Below the pieces are notes generated by a model. The model saw nothing but the letters and a program-made list of their open reading frames with translations, was not told the origin of the DNA and did not search any database. Below are positions 11,566 through 24,465 of a stretch of DNA of 64,000 nt, in pieces. Position 1 is the first letter of the stretch, and each line of letters starts with the position of its first letter. Location: positions 682,001 to 746,000 of the forward strand of contig JAPWGK010000014.1 of the NCBI GenBank assembly GCA_029641185.1, in the 5' to 3' direction. Both the position numbers and the translations under genes were made by a program. The stretch is from Pseudofabraea citricarpa (lineage: Eukaryota > Ascomycota > Leotiomycetes > Helotiales > Dermateaceae).

Positions 11566-14500
11566 ATGGCCGCCATTTCGTCTGCTCAGGCTCCAGCAAC
11601 GACCATTTTGCTGTTTGGGCCGCAGGTCCACACCTTCGATGAGGCTTCCTTTTCACAGCTCAGATCGACATTGCTTGAAGAGCCAGGATATACCTGGTTG
11701 CTCGATGTGATATCTGAACTTCCCCAGTATTGGGAGAGCATCTCAAACTCTATCCCCAAGCTCCAGATCATCAATGGCTCGAGCCAACTAACTCAATTGG
11801 GCAGCTGGATGAGGACAGCCAGCTTTACCAAAGAATCATTCCCGCTGCCGAATATTCTTCTGACTCCTCTGGTCGTCATAACTCAATTGGCCCAGTATGC
11901 AAAATATCTCGAGGTTGTGCGACCGGAAGGTACAGATCGACAGGATCTGTGCGGTTCGTTTAAGCAGGATGTCGAGACCCTGGGATTTTGTACGGGGCTC
12001 CTAACAGGGCTTGCGGTATCCAGTGCTAGCAATGAATCGGAATTCAAACACTATGGCGCGGTTGCAGTGCGCCTGGCAATGCTCATCGGGGCTTTGGTAG
12101 ATGTGCAAGACGGTTCGACGAATCCTCACGGCGAATCCAAGTCCTTCTCAGCTACCTGGAACTCGTCTGAATCCCATCAAGAATTGCTCCGAATTTTGGA
12201 AGAATTTCCAGAGGTGAGATCTCAAGACCCGCTCGTGTTTCAACCTTTGCTTTAGGCTAATTGATCTCATAGGCATATATCTCCGTATTGTATGACGAAA
12301 GACGAATCACCATAACGACCTCCAGGAGCACCGCTTCCTCCTTGCTTCAACAGCTCAAGGCAGCAGGCGTGATAGTGTCGGAATTTGGGCTTCTTGGGCG
12401 ATTTCACTGCCCGTGTTATGATGGGGACATGGAATCGTTGTATAGATTTTGTAACTCGCAGCCAGCGTTCCAATTTCCAGATGCTTCTGCGCTTGTGCTA
12501 CCTACTCGGTCGAATTCTGGAGGGTCTTGTGTTGATGAGGCAAGACTTCATAATTTTGCTTTGCGATCCATACTGGTAGAGCAGTCAAATTGGTATCAAA
12601 GCTTTACAGCCGTTTGGTCTGCGCGACTGGCCGACCACGAGTCGATGGTAGTGTCGTTTGGCCTTGATCGTTGCGTGCCGCTTACTTACATGCGCAAACT
12701 TGGTTCGCGTCTAATACAGGCAGCCGATCTGGACAATCTCGCATTTCGCCTTCCCGGGAGAGTGCTGGAGCCAATGAAATACAAGAAGAATCCGTTGGAT
12801 GACCAGATAGCCGTTATCGGTATGGCATGTAAAGTGGCTGGTGCTGACAACCTTGAAGAGTTCTGGGACCTCCTTTGCAAAGGACAGTCGCAACACGTAG
12901 AGGTGCCAGCCGAGCGCTTCGGCTTCGAGACGACGTGGCGTGAAAATGTGAAAAAGAAATGGTATGGGAATTTTGTAAGGGACCATGATGCCTTTGATCA
13001 TAGATTTTTCAAAAAGAGTCCTCGTGAAATGGCATCAACCGACCCCCAGCAAAGGTTAATGCTGCAAGTGGCATACCAAGCCGTAGAGCAATCCGGTTAC
13101 TTCCAATCGCAGAAAGATAAGCATATCGGATGCTATATTGGCATGGGAAACGTTGAATATGAACAGAACGTCGGTTGTTACCCAGCCAATGCCTTCTCAG
13201 CGACGGGAAATCTGAAAGCCTTTACCGCTGGAAAGATTAGCCACTTCTTCGGTTGGACTGGGCCTGGTCTGACGATTGACACAGCTTGTTCCGCGTCGGC
13301 TGTATCAATACATCATGCCTGCAAGGCAATACTGAGTGGTGACTGTACAGCAGCCCTTGCTGGAGGCGTTGCAATCTATACAAACCCTGGCTGGTACCAA
13401 AACCTGGCTGGGGCCGCGTTCCTCAGCCCTACAGGGCCTTGCAAGCCTTTTGATTCTAAGGCGGATGGATACTGCAGAGGTGAAGGCATTGGGGCCGTCT
13501 TTTTAAAGAAAATGTCTACAGCCCTGGCGGACGGTGACCAAATCCTTGGCGTCATTGCTAGCACTGCTGTCTACCAGAACCAGAACTGTACACCCATTAC
13601 AGTTCCGAACGCAATATCTCTGTCGGGTCTTTTCGAGAATGTGACTCGTCAGGCTGGGCTGACACCCGAGCAGATCTCTGTTGTCGAGGCCCATGGCACA
13701 GGAACTCCTGTTGGCGACCCGGCCGAATTTGAAAGTGTGCGCAGAGTCTTTGGCGGACCAAATCGAACAAACACCCTTTCTTTAGGTTCGGTAAAAGGGC
13801 TGGTTGGCCATACAGAGTGTGCCTCTGGGGTTATTGCGCTGATTAAAACACTTCTCATGATCCAAGAGGGTGCTATTCCGCCTCAAGCAAGCTTTGAAAC
13901 ACTGAACCCATCCATCAAAACCACGCCAGCTGACAGAATAGAGATTGTGAAAAGCTTGAGACCATGGGAGGTTAGTTTCCGAGCCGCCCTTATCAATAAT
14001 TATGGTGCCTCTGGATCCAACGCATCTATGGTCGTGACCCAAATATCAAAGTCAAGCTTAGAACGCGATCCAATCAAAGATTTGTCCGGAGTGAGATTGC
14101 CATTCTGGTTCTGTGGATTCGACGACCAAAATCTGCGAGTATATTCAGCCAGATTGCGACAGTTCATTAGATCCAACGTCCTCTCGAGGAAAAACCTTTC
14201 CCTCGCAAACTTATCATTCAATGTATCTCGTCAGTCAAATCGGTCTCTCAACCGCGCCTTAGTCTTCAACTGTAACTCGGTAAGCGACTTGGAGCAGAAA
14301 CTAATCGCGTTCGAAAATGGCGATACCAGTGTTGCTTCGGTTGCAAGTCAGGCCCCTAGGCCCGTAATCCTCTGCTTTGGAGGCCAAGTATCAACTTTTG
14401 TGGGACTAGACCGTCAGATCTATGATAATGTGAGCGTGTTAAGATATCACCTGGACGAATGCAATACCGCTTGCAAGTCAATAGGCCTGGATGGCATCTA

Positions 14501-17500
14501 TCCAGAACTATTCCAGAAAACAGCGGTAGAGGATGTTGTCAAGCTGCAAACGGTACTATTTGCCATGCAGTATTCGTGTGCTAGAAGTTGGATCGATTGT
14601 GGCACTCAAGTTGCATCAGTAGTTGGACACAGCTTTGGCGAATTGACAGCTCTTTGCGTCTCTGGAGTTTTATCTCTTCGGGATTCCCTGAAACTGATCG
14701 CAGGGCGAGCGCGAGTTATACAGAATCTCTGGGGTGATGAGAAGGGTTCGATGATAGCAGTCGAAGGAAATCTCGAAGACGTGGAAAAGCTTCTGGCTGA
14801 GTCGATTAGTGTAGACGGGGAACGCGCAGCCACTATTGCTTGCTACAATGGACCCAGAAGTTTCACACTTGCTGGATCGACTAAAGCCATTGACCAGGTC
14901 GAGAAGACGGTCGCTAATTCGACCCTCTTGTCGTCAATCAAAGCTAAGAGGCTTAATGTCACAAACGCATTTCATTCCACTCTGGTGGACCATCTTACCG
15001 ACGACCTTGAAAAGGTGGCTGAAGGTGTCGTGTTCAGAAACCCAACAATCCCCATTGAGCGCGCGACCGAGACAGGATCAGCGACACTCACTACTAAGTT
15101 TATAGCAGAGCATATGAGAAATCCCGTGTACTTTAACCATGCAGTGCAGAGATTGTCATCAAAATACCCCAATGCAATCTGGCTAGAGGCTGGATCCAGT
15201 TCGACAATTACAAACATGGCAAGCCGAGCTCTAGGATCCCCCAAAGACTCTCATTTCCAGCCGATGAACATCACAAGCAGCGGCGAAAACTCCTTGCAGT
15301 ATCTTACAGACGCAACTACCAATCTGTGGAGAGAAGGGTTAAATATCTCTTTCTGGCCTCACCATTCGATGCAAACTTCGGAGTACGCTCCGCTTCTTCT
15401 CCCACCATATCAGTTTGAAAAGTCCCGACACTGGTTGGAACTTAAGAAACCACAACTTACAATTGACGCACCAACACCTCCAGTTACGGTCTTGGAGGAA
15501 CTACCGACAGAGCTGTGGACATTCATTGGATACCAAGATGCCAAACAGCGTTCTGCTAGGTTCCGGATTAACACAATGATTAAAAAATTCGAAAAATTTA
15601 TTTCTGGCCACAAAATGGTTCAGACAGCGCCATTGTGCCCAAGCACTCTGCAACTTGATATTGTGATCGAAGCTCTCATGAGTCTTCGTGCGGATCTCAC
15701 AGCACCAGGCTCAAATCTTCAGCCACAGCTTCAAGGCCTTGAGAACCATGCTCCACTGTGCCTCGACCCATCACGTCTTGTTTGGCTTGATGTTGAGAGC
15801 AAGGACTCAGACGCTCATGATTGGGAATGGAAGTTCGTGAGTAATACGGCTCAAGACAAATCTGCCACAACTCTTCATGCATCCGGCAAAGTGGTTTTCC
15901 GTTCTACAGATGACGAACAACTGCAAAGCGAATTTACTCGATATGAGCGCATTGTTGGACATAAGCGTTGTCTTCAACTACTAGATGGCAATGATGCTGA
16001 CGACATAATGCAAGGTCGTAATGTTTACAAGGCGTTCGCAGAAATTGTTGATTATGGGGAAATCTATCGCGGCGTTCAAAAAGTTGTAGGCAAAGGTACA
16101 GAGTCTGCAGGTCGAATCGTCAAGAAATATAGCGCAGAGAGTTGGCTTGATACTCCTCTGGCAGACTGCTTTGCCCAAGTAGCTGGCATATTTGTAAATT
16201 GTATGACAGACAGAGGAAGTCAGGATGTCTTCATCTCAAACAAGATTGATCGGTGGATACGCTCACCAAAATTGCGCACAGGAGATTCACGACCTGAAGT
16301 TTGGGATCTGTTTGTTTACCACGACCGTCAATCCGACAAGGAGTATCTTAGCGACGTATTTGTCTTTGACTCACGCAATGGATCATTAGTGGAAATGATC
16401 TTGGGTCTCAAATTCCACAAAGTCTCAAAGGCTGGCCTTAGCAAGGTACTTTCGAGACTCAATCCAGGCGGGACAAAATCCCAGCCAGTTGCACCTTCAA
16501 CTGTTGCTCAAATTGACATCCCAAGAGCAGCAGTGAAGCCTCTTGCCGTGGATACTTCCATGTCTCCAAGAGCTATCACCCCAAAGAAGAAGAAACCTTT
16601 GCGCCCGGATATTTCAGAAAGTCTTCGGAGCCTGCTTGCGAATATTTCTGGTCTTGAGCCAGGAGAAATCGAAAACGATACAGGCCTAGCTGATATTGGT
16701 ATTGATTCGCTCATGGGAATGGAACTAGCCCGTGAAATAGAGACCGCATACAAGGTTTCACTGGATACAGCACAGTTGAACGAAGTCGTAGACTTTCAAG
16801 ACCTCTTGAAGTGTATTGAGGCTTCGCTAGGACCCGTAGAGGATGATATGGGCTCCGAGAGCGATGGAATTCCAAGTGAGATCGAGGACACTGAAAGCCA
16901 AGGAAACGATACACCTTTAGAACCGTTAACTCCCACTTCACCAAAGGCGAGAGGAGGAGTCTCGGAATTTCTGGCTGAACAGCTTGGAATACCTGAAAGT
17001 GACGTAGAATTAGAAGCCCATCTTTCGGATCTTGGTGTGGACTCGCTACTTTCCACAGAACTAATCTCGGACATTTCAGCAAGATTCGGATATAAGCTCT
17101 CGAACGATATAGTTTTTGAGGAGCTGACAGTTAAAGAACTGGAGGTCATGATAAATGGCGCAAATTCCCGTGCACCGGACACTTCCAAAAACAGCTCTTT
17201 TTCGGAAACTATCAAGTCCAGCGCGGCGAACAGTGTTTCAATTCCATCGACCAAGCAAAGAGATCTGGAAATGCCTACACAAACAGTCATAGAAGCTTTT
17301 GAGGAGTCCAAAAGGGCTACTGACCAGTTCATTTCTGAGTACAAACTTGCTGATTATGCCAACGTCATATGGCCTAAGCAAACCGAACTCACCATCGCAT
17401 ACATCGTGGAAGCTTTTGAGAAACTCGGATGCTCTCTTGTAGCATCTAAACCAGGCCAAGAGTTAGAACGTATCAAATATCTTCCGAAGCATGAAAGATT

Positions 17501-19737
17501 TGTGGAGCAAATATACACAATTCTGGAAAAAGAGGGCCGTCTGATTGATATTGATGGAACCCGAATCATCCGGACAGCCATTGCACCCCCAAACAAGACT
17601 TCAGAGGTCCTGTTCGACGAAATCATCCGTAGCTATCCCGACTACGTTATTGACAATAAGCTCATGAAGCTGACAGGCTCGAAGCTGGCCGAGTGCCTAA
17701 GTGGCCAGTCTGATGGCATTCAGTTGATTTTTGGCAACGCGGAAAGCAGAAATCTCGTATCAAGTTGGTACTGCCAGTCACCCATCAACAGAGCCTTCCT
17801 CAAGCAAATGGAAGGATTCATCAAAGGCCTCATCTCCAGACTTCCCATGAATGGACCAATCAAGATTCTTGAGATGGGTGCGGGGACTGGAGGGACCACG
17901 GCAGGAATGGCACCTCTCTTGGCAAGTCTCAACGTGGAAGTCGAATATACATTTACAGATCTTTCGCCCTCTTTAGTTGCCGCAGCCAAAAGGAGATTTA
18001 AAGAGTACTCCTTTATGAAGTTCATGATCCATGACATCGAGAAGCCAGCACCTGCCGAGCTCTTACATAGCCAACATATTGTTATTGCTAACAACTGTGT
18101 TCATGCTACTCATGACCTGGCAATTTCCACCAAGAGCATTCATAGTGTTCTCCGTCCCGACGGATTTCTGACAATGTTGGAAATGACTGCCACACCTTCC
18201 TGGATTGACCTGATATTCGGTCTCCTCGAGGGTTGGTGGCTCTTTGATGATGGGCGAAAGCATGCTCTTACGCCTCAATTACAATGGCAAAAGGTCATGC
18301 AGTCGGTAGGGTATGGCCAGGTTGACTGGACTGAAGGAAGCCGCCCTGAAGCTAGTGTGCAGCGTATACTCATGGCGCTTGCTTCTGGACCAAGGTATGC
18401 CCGCTTGCCTATGTCAAGGCCTCCAAAAAGTCATATAGCAACTGACTGTGAAAACCGTCAAGCCTTAATTGACGGGTACATTCGGAAGTATACACAGGAT
18501 TTTCGAGGCCCAGTATCATCAAGCGATGTTAGACCCGAGATCTCATCAGATCATTGCGTGCTGATTACAGGTGCAACGGGGAGCCTTGGATCGCATCTCG
18601 TGGCAAACTTTGCAGATATGGATACCGTTCGAACAGTAGTTTGCCTAAATAGACGCAACGGCACAGATCCCTTAGCGCGTCAACGGAACGTTATCGAGTC
18701 TCGCGGTATACCACTGGGAGCTAAAGCTTTGTCGAAATTGAAAGTGTTCGAGACAGACACGACTAAGCCTATGCTCGGCCTCAAGTGCGATGAGTACGAA
18801 GAGCTTGTTTCCACAGTCACTCATATAGTCCACAACGCCTGGCCCATGAGTATCAAGAGACCCGTCAAAGGCTTCGAATCCCAGTTCCAGGCGATGCAAA
18901 ACCTCATCGATTTGTCTTATAAAATATCGTGTATCCGACCTTCGGAGTTCAAGGTTGGATTTCAGTTCATCTCGTCCATCGCTACGGTTGGATACTATCC
19001 GCTTTGGAGTGGCGGTGGGACTGCCCGCGTTCCAGAGGAGCGGATGACTGTGGAATCGATCCTGCCTGTTGGATACGGTGATGCGAAATATGTTTGTGAA
19101 AGAATGCTTGATGAGACACTGCACAAGTATCCTGGATCTTTCCGGCCGATGGCAGTGCGGCTCGGACAAATTGCCGGCTCCCAGACAAGTGGTTATTGGA
19201 ACCCGATGGAACATATTTCTTTCTTAGTGAAATCCTCGCAGACACTGAAGGCCCTGCCTCAGCTTGAAGGGGTAAGAACAAGCCTTGGAATTGATTGAAT
19301 ACGGCAGCTAACCGTTGTGTAAACAGAACCTGTCCTGGTGCCCGGCAAACAGTATTGCTGCAACCCTGGGAGATTTGTTGGTAACAGATACCACTCCCTA
19401 TCCCATCTACCATATCGAGAACCCCGCACGACAATCGTGGGCCGAGATGATGGGTATTTTGGCGGACGCACTCCATATTCCAAAATCCAACATCATTCCG
19501 TTTGATGAGTGGGTGAACCGAGTGCGACATTTTCCTGGTTCCGCAGAAGACAACCCTGCTTCGAAGCTTATTGACTTTTTTGCTGGAGACTTCATCCGCA
19601 TGTCATGTGGAGAATTGATTCTAGATACCACCAAGACCCAAGAGCACTCCACGACGCTGGCCAGTCTCGGCCCAGTGAGCGCGGAACTGGCTGCGAAGTA
19701 TGTGGGAACATGGCAGGAGATGGGTTTTCTGAACTAG
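11566..19737 (+). CDS. Non-reducing polyketide synthase, SAT-KS-AT-PT-ACP-ACP-CMeT-R
   Basis: Three exons, 11566-12213, 12273-19271 and 19327-19737 (introns 59 and 55 nt, both phase 0), give 2685 residues. Domains: SAT with GFCTG (C142); KS starting near 393 with DTACSA (C555), VEAHGTGTPVGDP and GHTECASG; malonyl AT with GHSFGE (S1003); product template with H1329 (GHKMVQ) and probable D1514 (LADCFAQ); ACP1 GIDSL (S1695); ACP2 GVDSL (S1807); C-methyltransferase with LEMGAGTGGTT near 2082-2092; and a terminal reductase with TGATGSLG near 2315 and YGDAK (Y2484/K2488). No motif is visibly broken. This architecture is that of CitS/PksCT, TropA and AfoE, which make methylated aromatic aldehydes by NADPH-dependent reductive release instead of a thioesterase. 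Two ACPs in tandem are a common duplication. Chain length and ring pattern cannot be read from sequence alone. Confidence 0.96.
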
Positions 19738-20389
19738 AAGGCCGAGTTTTGTGATTCCCTTTGTTGTTGTTTTGCATAATAGATGGACAAAGACGTGATG
19801 ATAATGAGGAACGAAGTCTGAAGATAATGGATTGTGCGAGTGGAGGGGGAAGATGAGCTGGCTTATCTTCTTGGCCCTGCTTGCTTCTTGCAGGCGTTTT
19901 GCACTGGGTGTCAGCCTGCAGATAGGCTGTCACAAGGTAGCAACGACATCGCTACATGCGGGATGAGTAGATAGACCGTACATGATAAAGCAGAGAACCT
20001 AATAGACAATTGCATAGAGAATATATTCAGGACGTGACAAATGGCTGCGCCGTGACTGGATCGAATGCGCGATTGATGTTTTGGGAAAGACGTGAAGTCA
20101 TCCAAGCCACGTGCACAGACACCGATCGAGCCACCCCCATCTTTCGGCCTGGCCAGATCAGGCATCCACACAGTAGCACACCATCGCGCGGCGATATCGC
20201 AATCAGCCAGACTCGAAGCTCTCTCGACTTAAATTTCGTAGAAGAAAAAAAGAAAGAAAGTCAACAAACCACAACACAAACTCCACTCCACTCCACCACA
20301 GCTCTGTACCTGCTTCCTCACCGGGCATACGCATCCATTGAGGACTTGCGGATCCAATTGGCCTTCAGAGAGGACAAAAACATACAAAA
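19738..20389. other. Intergenic between PKS and mitochondrial carrier
   Basis: 652 nt marking the end of the PKS locus. The last 170 nt (A/C-rich with CCACTCCACTCCACC) look like a 5' leader of the carrier. No supported gene. Confidence 0.55.
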
Positions 20390-21568
20390 ATGGCCGACGC
20401 AGCGGCCGAGATAGAGGCGAGTGGGTTCAAGCAGACATTTAAGGATCTGTTCTCGGGTGCTTGTGGAGGTATTGCACAGGTCCTTCTGGGTGAGTTCTAC
20501 TTTTGTGTTTCTGTTCTGCATTTGTCTTATCTTGCTTCACCGCGTTGTTGTATCTCTTGGTCCTGTTTCCTGTGGATATCACGTGTTTCGAGATATTTGA
20601 GGGAGTTGGGATGGACGAGTTTTATATGGATGAAGAGAGGAAGACAAAGCAAGTGCTATCCCGGAGAGAAAGTTCTCTCCCAATTAGATGTTAATCGAGA
20701 AAGCCATCCCATCTACAAAAACACCATCTTCTCAAGACTAACCACTCCCACAGGCCAACCCTTCGACATAGTAAAAGTGCGTCTGCAAACAAGCACACAG
20801 TACCCATCGGCTCTGAGTGCCGCAGCGAGCATCTACAAGAACGAAGGCGCGCTCGCATTCTACAAAGGCACCCTGACACCACTAATCGGCATCGGGGCGT
20901 GCGTGAGCGTACAATTCGGCGGCTTCCACTACGTGCGGCGCTTGTTCGAGCAGAGCAATGCAGCGAAGCGACCAGGCCAGAACCCCGAGCTGTCATACGG
21001 ACAGTACTACCTGGCAGGCGCTGCTGCAGGCGTGACCAATTCCGTCATCTCCGGCCCTATCGAGCACGTGCGTATCAGGCTGCAGACGCAACCGCACGGA
21101 GCTGCGCGCCTGTACGATGGGCCGTTGGATTGCGTGCGGAAGCTCAGTGCGCACGAGGGCGTGCTGAAGGGCCTGTACCGCGGCGAGGCCGTCACTATCC
21201 TCAGAGAGGCCCAGGCATATGGAGTCTGGTTCCTGGCATTCGAGTATATGATGAATGCGGATGCGGCGCGGAACAAGATCGCGCGCAAGGAGATGCCCAG
21301 CTGGAAGATTGCCTTCTATGGCGGTCTGGCGGGTGAGGCCCTCTGGTTGGGCAGCTATCCGTTCGATGTCGTCAAGAGTAAGATGCAGAGTGACGGCTTT
21401 GGCGAGAAGCAGAAGTACAAGGGCATGAATGATTGCTTCAAGCAGGTCTGGAGACTGGAGGGCGCGCGCGGATTCTGGAAGGGAATTGCTCCTACGCTTC
21501 TGAGGGCCATGCCTGTTAGTGCTGGCACTTTCTTCGTTGCCGAGATGACGGCGAGAGCGATTTCATAG
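20390..21568 (+). CDS. Mitochondrial carrier protein, YMC1-like
   Basis: Two exons, 20390-20489 and 20754-21568, give 304 residues, the normal carrier length. Three SLC25 repeats are visible with the signature P-x-D/E-x-x-K/R at PFDIVKVR, PIEHVRIR and PFDVVKSK. The string FYKGTLTPLIGIGACVSVQFG and SGPIEHVRIRLQTQ are very close to yeast YMC1/YMC2, inner-membrane organic/amino-acid transporters. The intron (20490-20753) is 264 nt, has a clean GTGAGT donor and a CTAAC...CCACAG acceptor, and its removal restores the conserved GQPFD junction. Because it has no stop and is divisible by three, the unspliced frame reads as 392 residues; that longer version interrupts repeat 1 and is unlikely to be a working carrier. 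Substrate not determined. Confidence 0.9.
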   Translation: MADAAAEIEASGFKQTFKDLFSGACGGIAQVLLGEFYFCVSVLHLSYLASPRCCISWSCFLWISRVSRYLRELGWTSFIWMKRGRQSKCYPGEKVLSQLDVNRESHPIYKNTIFSRLTTPTGQPFDIVKVRLQTSTQYPSALSAAASIYKNEGALAFYKGTLTPLIGIGACVSVQFGGFHYVRRLFEQSNAAKRPGQNPELSYGQYYLAGAAAGVTNSVISGPIEHVRIRLQTQPHGAARLYDGPLDCVRKLSAHEGVLKGLYRGEAVTILREAQAYGVWFLAFEYMMNADAARNKIARKEMPSWKIAFYGGLAGEALWLGSYPFDVVKSKMQSDGFGEKQKYKGMNDCFKQVWRLEGARGFWKGIAPTLLRAMPVSAGTFFVAEMTARAIS

Positions 21569-21793
21569 ACACGGCTTAGGAGAAAAGGGGGATCGACGGC
21601 TGTTTTTTTGGTCCTCACTCAGGTAGCTAGCTATGGGCAGAATACCCAACCTTGATTTAGTGCTTGGATTCAACTCAAGCACCGAGAAATATAAAAACAT
21701 TACTCAACAAGCAGTAGTTAAGAGATAAGATGTTCAATTGTGTATGTATGACCGTCTTCTAAGAGAATACAGCGGATGAATTCATCATGCCCA

Positions 21794-24465
21794 TCACTCA
21801 CTAACCTCAACTCGTCTAACTATAATACTTCTTGCATCAGCAGCCCCAAGCTCCGTCAGGCCCAGCGTCTTCAGCAGCTTATCAGCATCTGCAGCTGAAC
21901 TGAAGAGCATCTCATGGGCTTCCGACAACTTGACAGCGCCTGCCTCAAGAGCCTCGAGGGGCAGATTGAGCAAGACCAAAGCCTCCGTCAATCGCGGCAT
22001 GCCAAGCGTCGTGCCATGAACCGAGCGGCAGTGCATATTGACGACACCCACAACAGCCATCAAGTCCCGCTTGATCTGTGCTGCTCCGAGGGTGGTGAAG
22101 TTCTCCTTCGTCAGGACATCGGTCCACAGGAGATCCTGCAGATTCTCGATGCATTCTCTGGCAACTCGTCGAAACGCAGATGAAGACAGCGTCTTCTGGA
22201 GAAACTTGAGATCTCGCTCTAAGATCTGTTTTTTGAGTCAGTAACAAGTTCTTCATTCTTGGTCTTGGTCCTTACGTGTAGTGGCTGGTCTAATTCTGCA
22301 GTAACACTCAACATCTCAGCTAGACAACTGTTAGCGAAACTCCCAGAAATGACCAAGAATTTTTTATTTACCTGACACTGGCTCGGAATTGATGGTCGTC
22401 CACTGTGGTTTGGTAAAATAAGGTCTGAAATCCCCCGGATATGCATATTTCATGGCATCTACTATGAGACGTTCTGCTCTGTTTCGCTGGGCTTCGAAAG
22501 AAGTAGAGCACTCGTCAAACATAGCACCACCAGCTTCTTCCTCGCCTAAAGATGTTGATGTGACCTCTCTAACGTCACTCAGTGTCATCGGTCCAGCAAT
22601 GTTATCGTCGACATTTGAGGCCTGGGCCCGTTTTTGTAACTCGGCCCAAAGCTCGATGAAGAACTACACCATGTCAACATGTTAAACTCAACTACAGATG
22701 GACGTAGATTTACCTTCTCATTGCTCCATTCTTGTAATGCCGTTACAACGTAGTCAGCACTGACAAATACCCTACAGAGACTCTCCAGTCCTCCAATTCC
22801 TTGTATCTCTGCTTCCTGCTCTTTTGTAATTCCGTGTAGGGTACGGCCAACAGTAGAAGTCATGGATTGATATAAGTTCAACGACTCCTTTAGGCGCTCA
22901 TGATAACGATCTAGAATGTTTACTTGAATGCCCAACAAGAACCGAACTTTGTATGAAAACCGTCGTACTTCTCTGTACTGATCCGTTGTTGACTTGAGCA
23001 AATGGACTATTTTTACGGCTCCATGGGTAGGATGATTCTTCCCTGGGGCTGAACTATCATAATCGATTTGTCTATTGTCCGGGGAGTCCATGATTTCTTG
23101 ACATCTTGCAGCCTTAAATTCTCGCTCATATCTGAACCAGACATCAAACCAAGAGTCAAGGACATCCCAGGATGTTCCTTTCCATCCATAATCGTCGTTG
23201 CCAGCAGTGTACCCAAACTCGGTCCTGATGGTTTCATCGAACGCAAGCATCTGTACAACAAATTTGCTCATTTGTGGTGGATCCGAGGAGATTTTGGCAA
23301 CGATATCATTTATCTTCTGCTGTAGGATTGGTAACATGGCTGTAATGAATGCAGAGACGGGATCGGCATAGATAGTATTCCCAGCAAGCGTTGAACCCCG
23401 AAAGTGAGCCGACAAGGCTGCCGCTACACCTTCCCGTAGGTATATCTCTCGTTCCTTAATGGTACCGATGAACCACTGGAAAATATGATCACCCAGCTAC
23501 ATGTCCATTAGAATGGAACCAAAGTTTTAATAGGAGGACTGACCAGTTGAGGATCGCTTGTTGTGCGATTGCCCATGAAGTGAAATTTGAATTGGGCTAC
23601 AAATGGTCTTGCCATAACGCCAATAGGTAGCAATATGAGAGGCTCCCGTGCTATCGCGATCTCTGTGCCTTGCAAATTGAGCAGCTTTTCACAGCTATCA
23701 TACCAAGCTATATCTGGATCCTCAGGAGGCTCCTTTGCTGTACCCGGCCAGTTTAGTCTCGTAACATGATCATTAAACTCATCGCACAAGATCTTCTTCA
23801 TTTCTGACCACAACCTTTTTACAACCTCGTCTATATGAGACACAATGTGAGCTCCTGCGCCCTCAACAGCGTCTTGTTCATTGCGAAGACCGACCGCCAA
23901 TTGCTTCAGCCGAGTATAAGGGCGAAGAGCAGCTTCGGGATCATCCGGCAGATGATCGATGGCCTCTTGGGATAGGGTATCAATTTCTTTGAGAAGCTGC
24001 ACATATGCTTGGGCCAACTCAAGCTTGCGCATCTTCTCCATTGGGCTCTTGAGGCGCTCCACGGCTTGAACAGGAGTGGTAGATGCGGTCACGATAGTGA
24101 TTCTTTCTTGTATGCTGGCCTGGTGTTCTTCGAATTCCCTAGTCTGCTCCAGCACCGATATTGTATGATCTTCAGAGGTCTTTTTTGCTTCGGCAAGCTT
24201 GATTTGGGCATCTTCCAACTGGCGGAGGAGTTAGCAACTGTGTGAAGCTGTGCCATCAATTGGTAATACTGACTTGTTCCTGTAGCTGCAACTTCTGCGT
24301 TTCAACACTCGCAAGAAGATTTTCAAGAACGTCAAAATCTGTAGCGCTCTGTATCTTGTCGTTGAGGTAATCTTCCAGCCTGATGTCTCGTTCCACGATA
24401 GGGACATTATGTGCAGGGTCGAGAAGAATAGCCAAGGGGCTGCGATCTCGATCAATTGAAGACAT
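21794..24465 (-). CDS. RINT-1/TIP-1 family protein (Dsl1 tethering complex, Tip20-like)
   Basis: Six exons, 24465-24274, 24218-23544, 23475-22714, 22663-22372, 22319-22276 and 22225-21794, give 798 residues. The N-terminal third (about 40-140) is heptad-rich coiled coil. The central part has the family-typical FVAQFKFHFMGNRTT, followed after an intron by WFIGTIKEREIYLREGV and later SWFDVWFRYEREF. Members tether Golgi-derived COPI vesicles to the ER with Dsl1 and Sec39, and animal RINT1 also touches Rad50. The chain is a full-length match for the family (yeast Tip20 is about 700, RINT1 about 790). Exon 5 is 44 nt. It is divergent from DNA ligase I across 456 nt. Confident family call; the orthologue name is inferred. 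Confidence 0.87.

Noticed and set aside
18672..19530. Long minus-strand ORFs opposite the PKS reductase domain
   Set aside because: Shadows of the PKS coding strand with no domain content.
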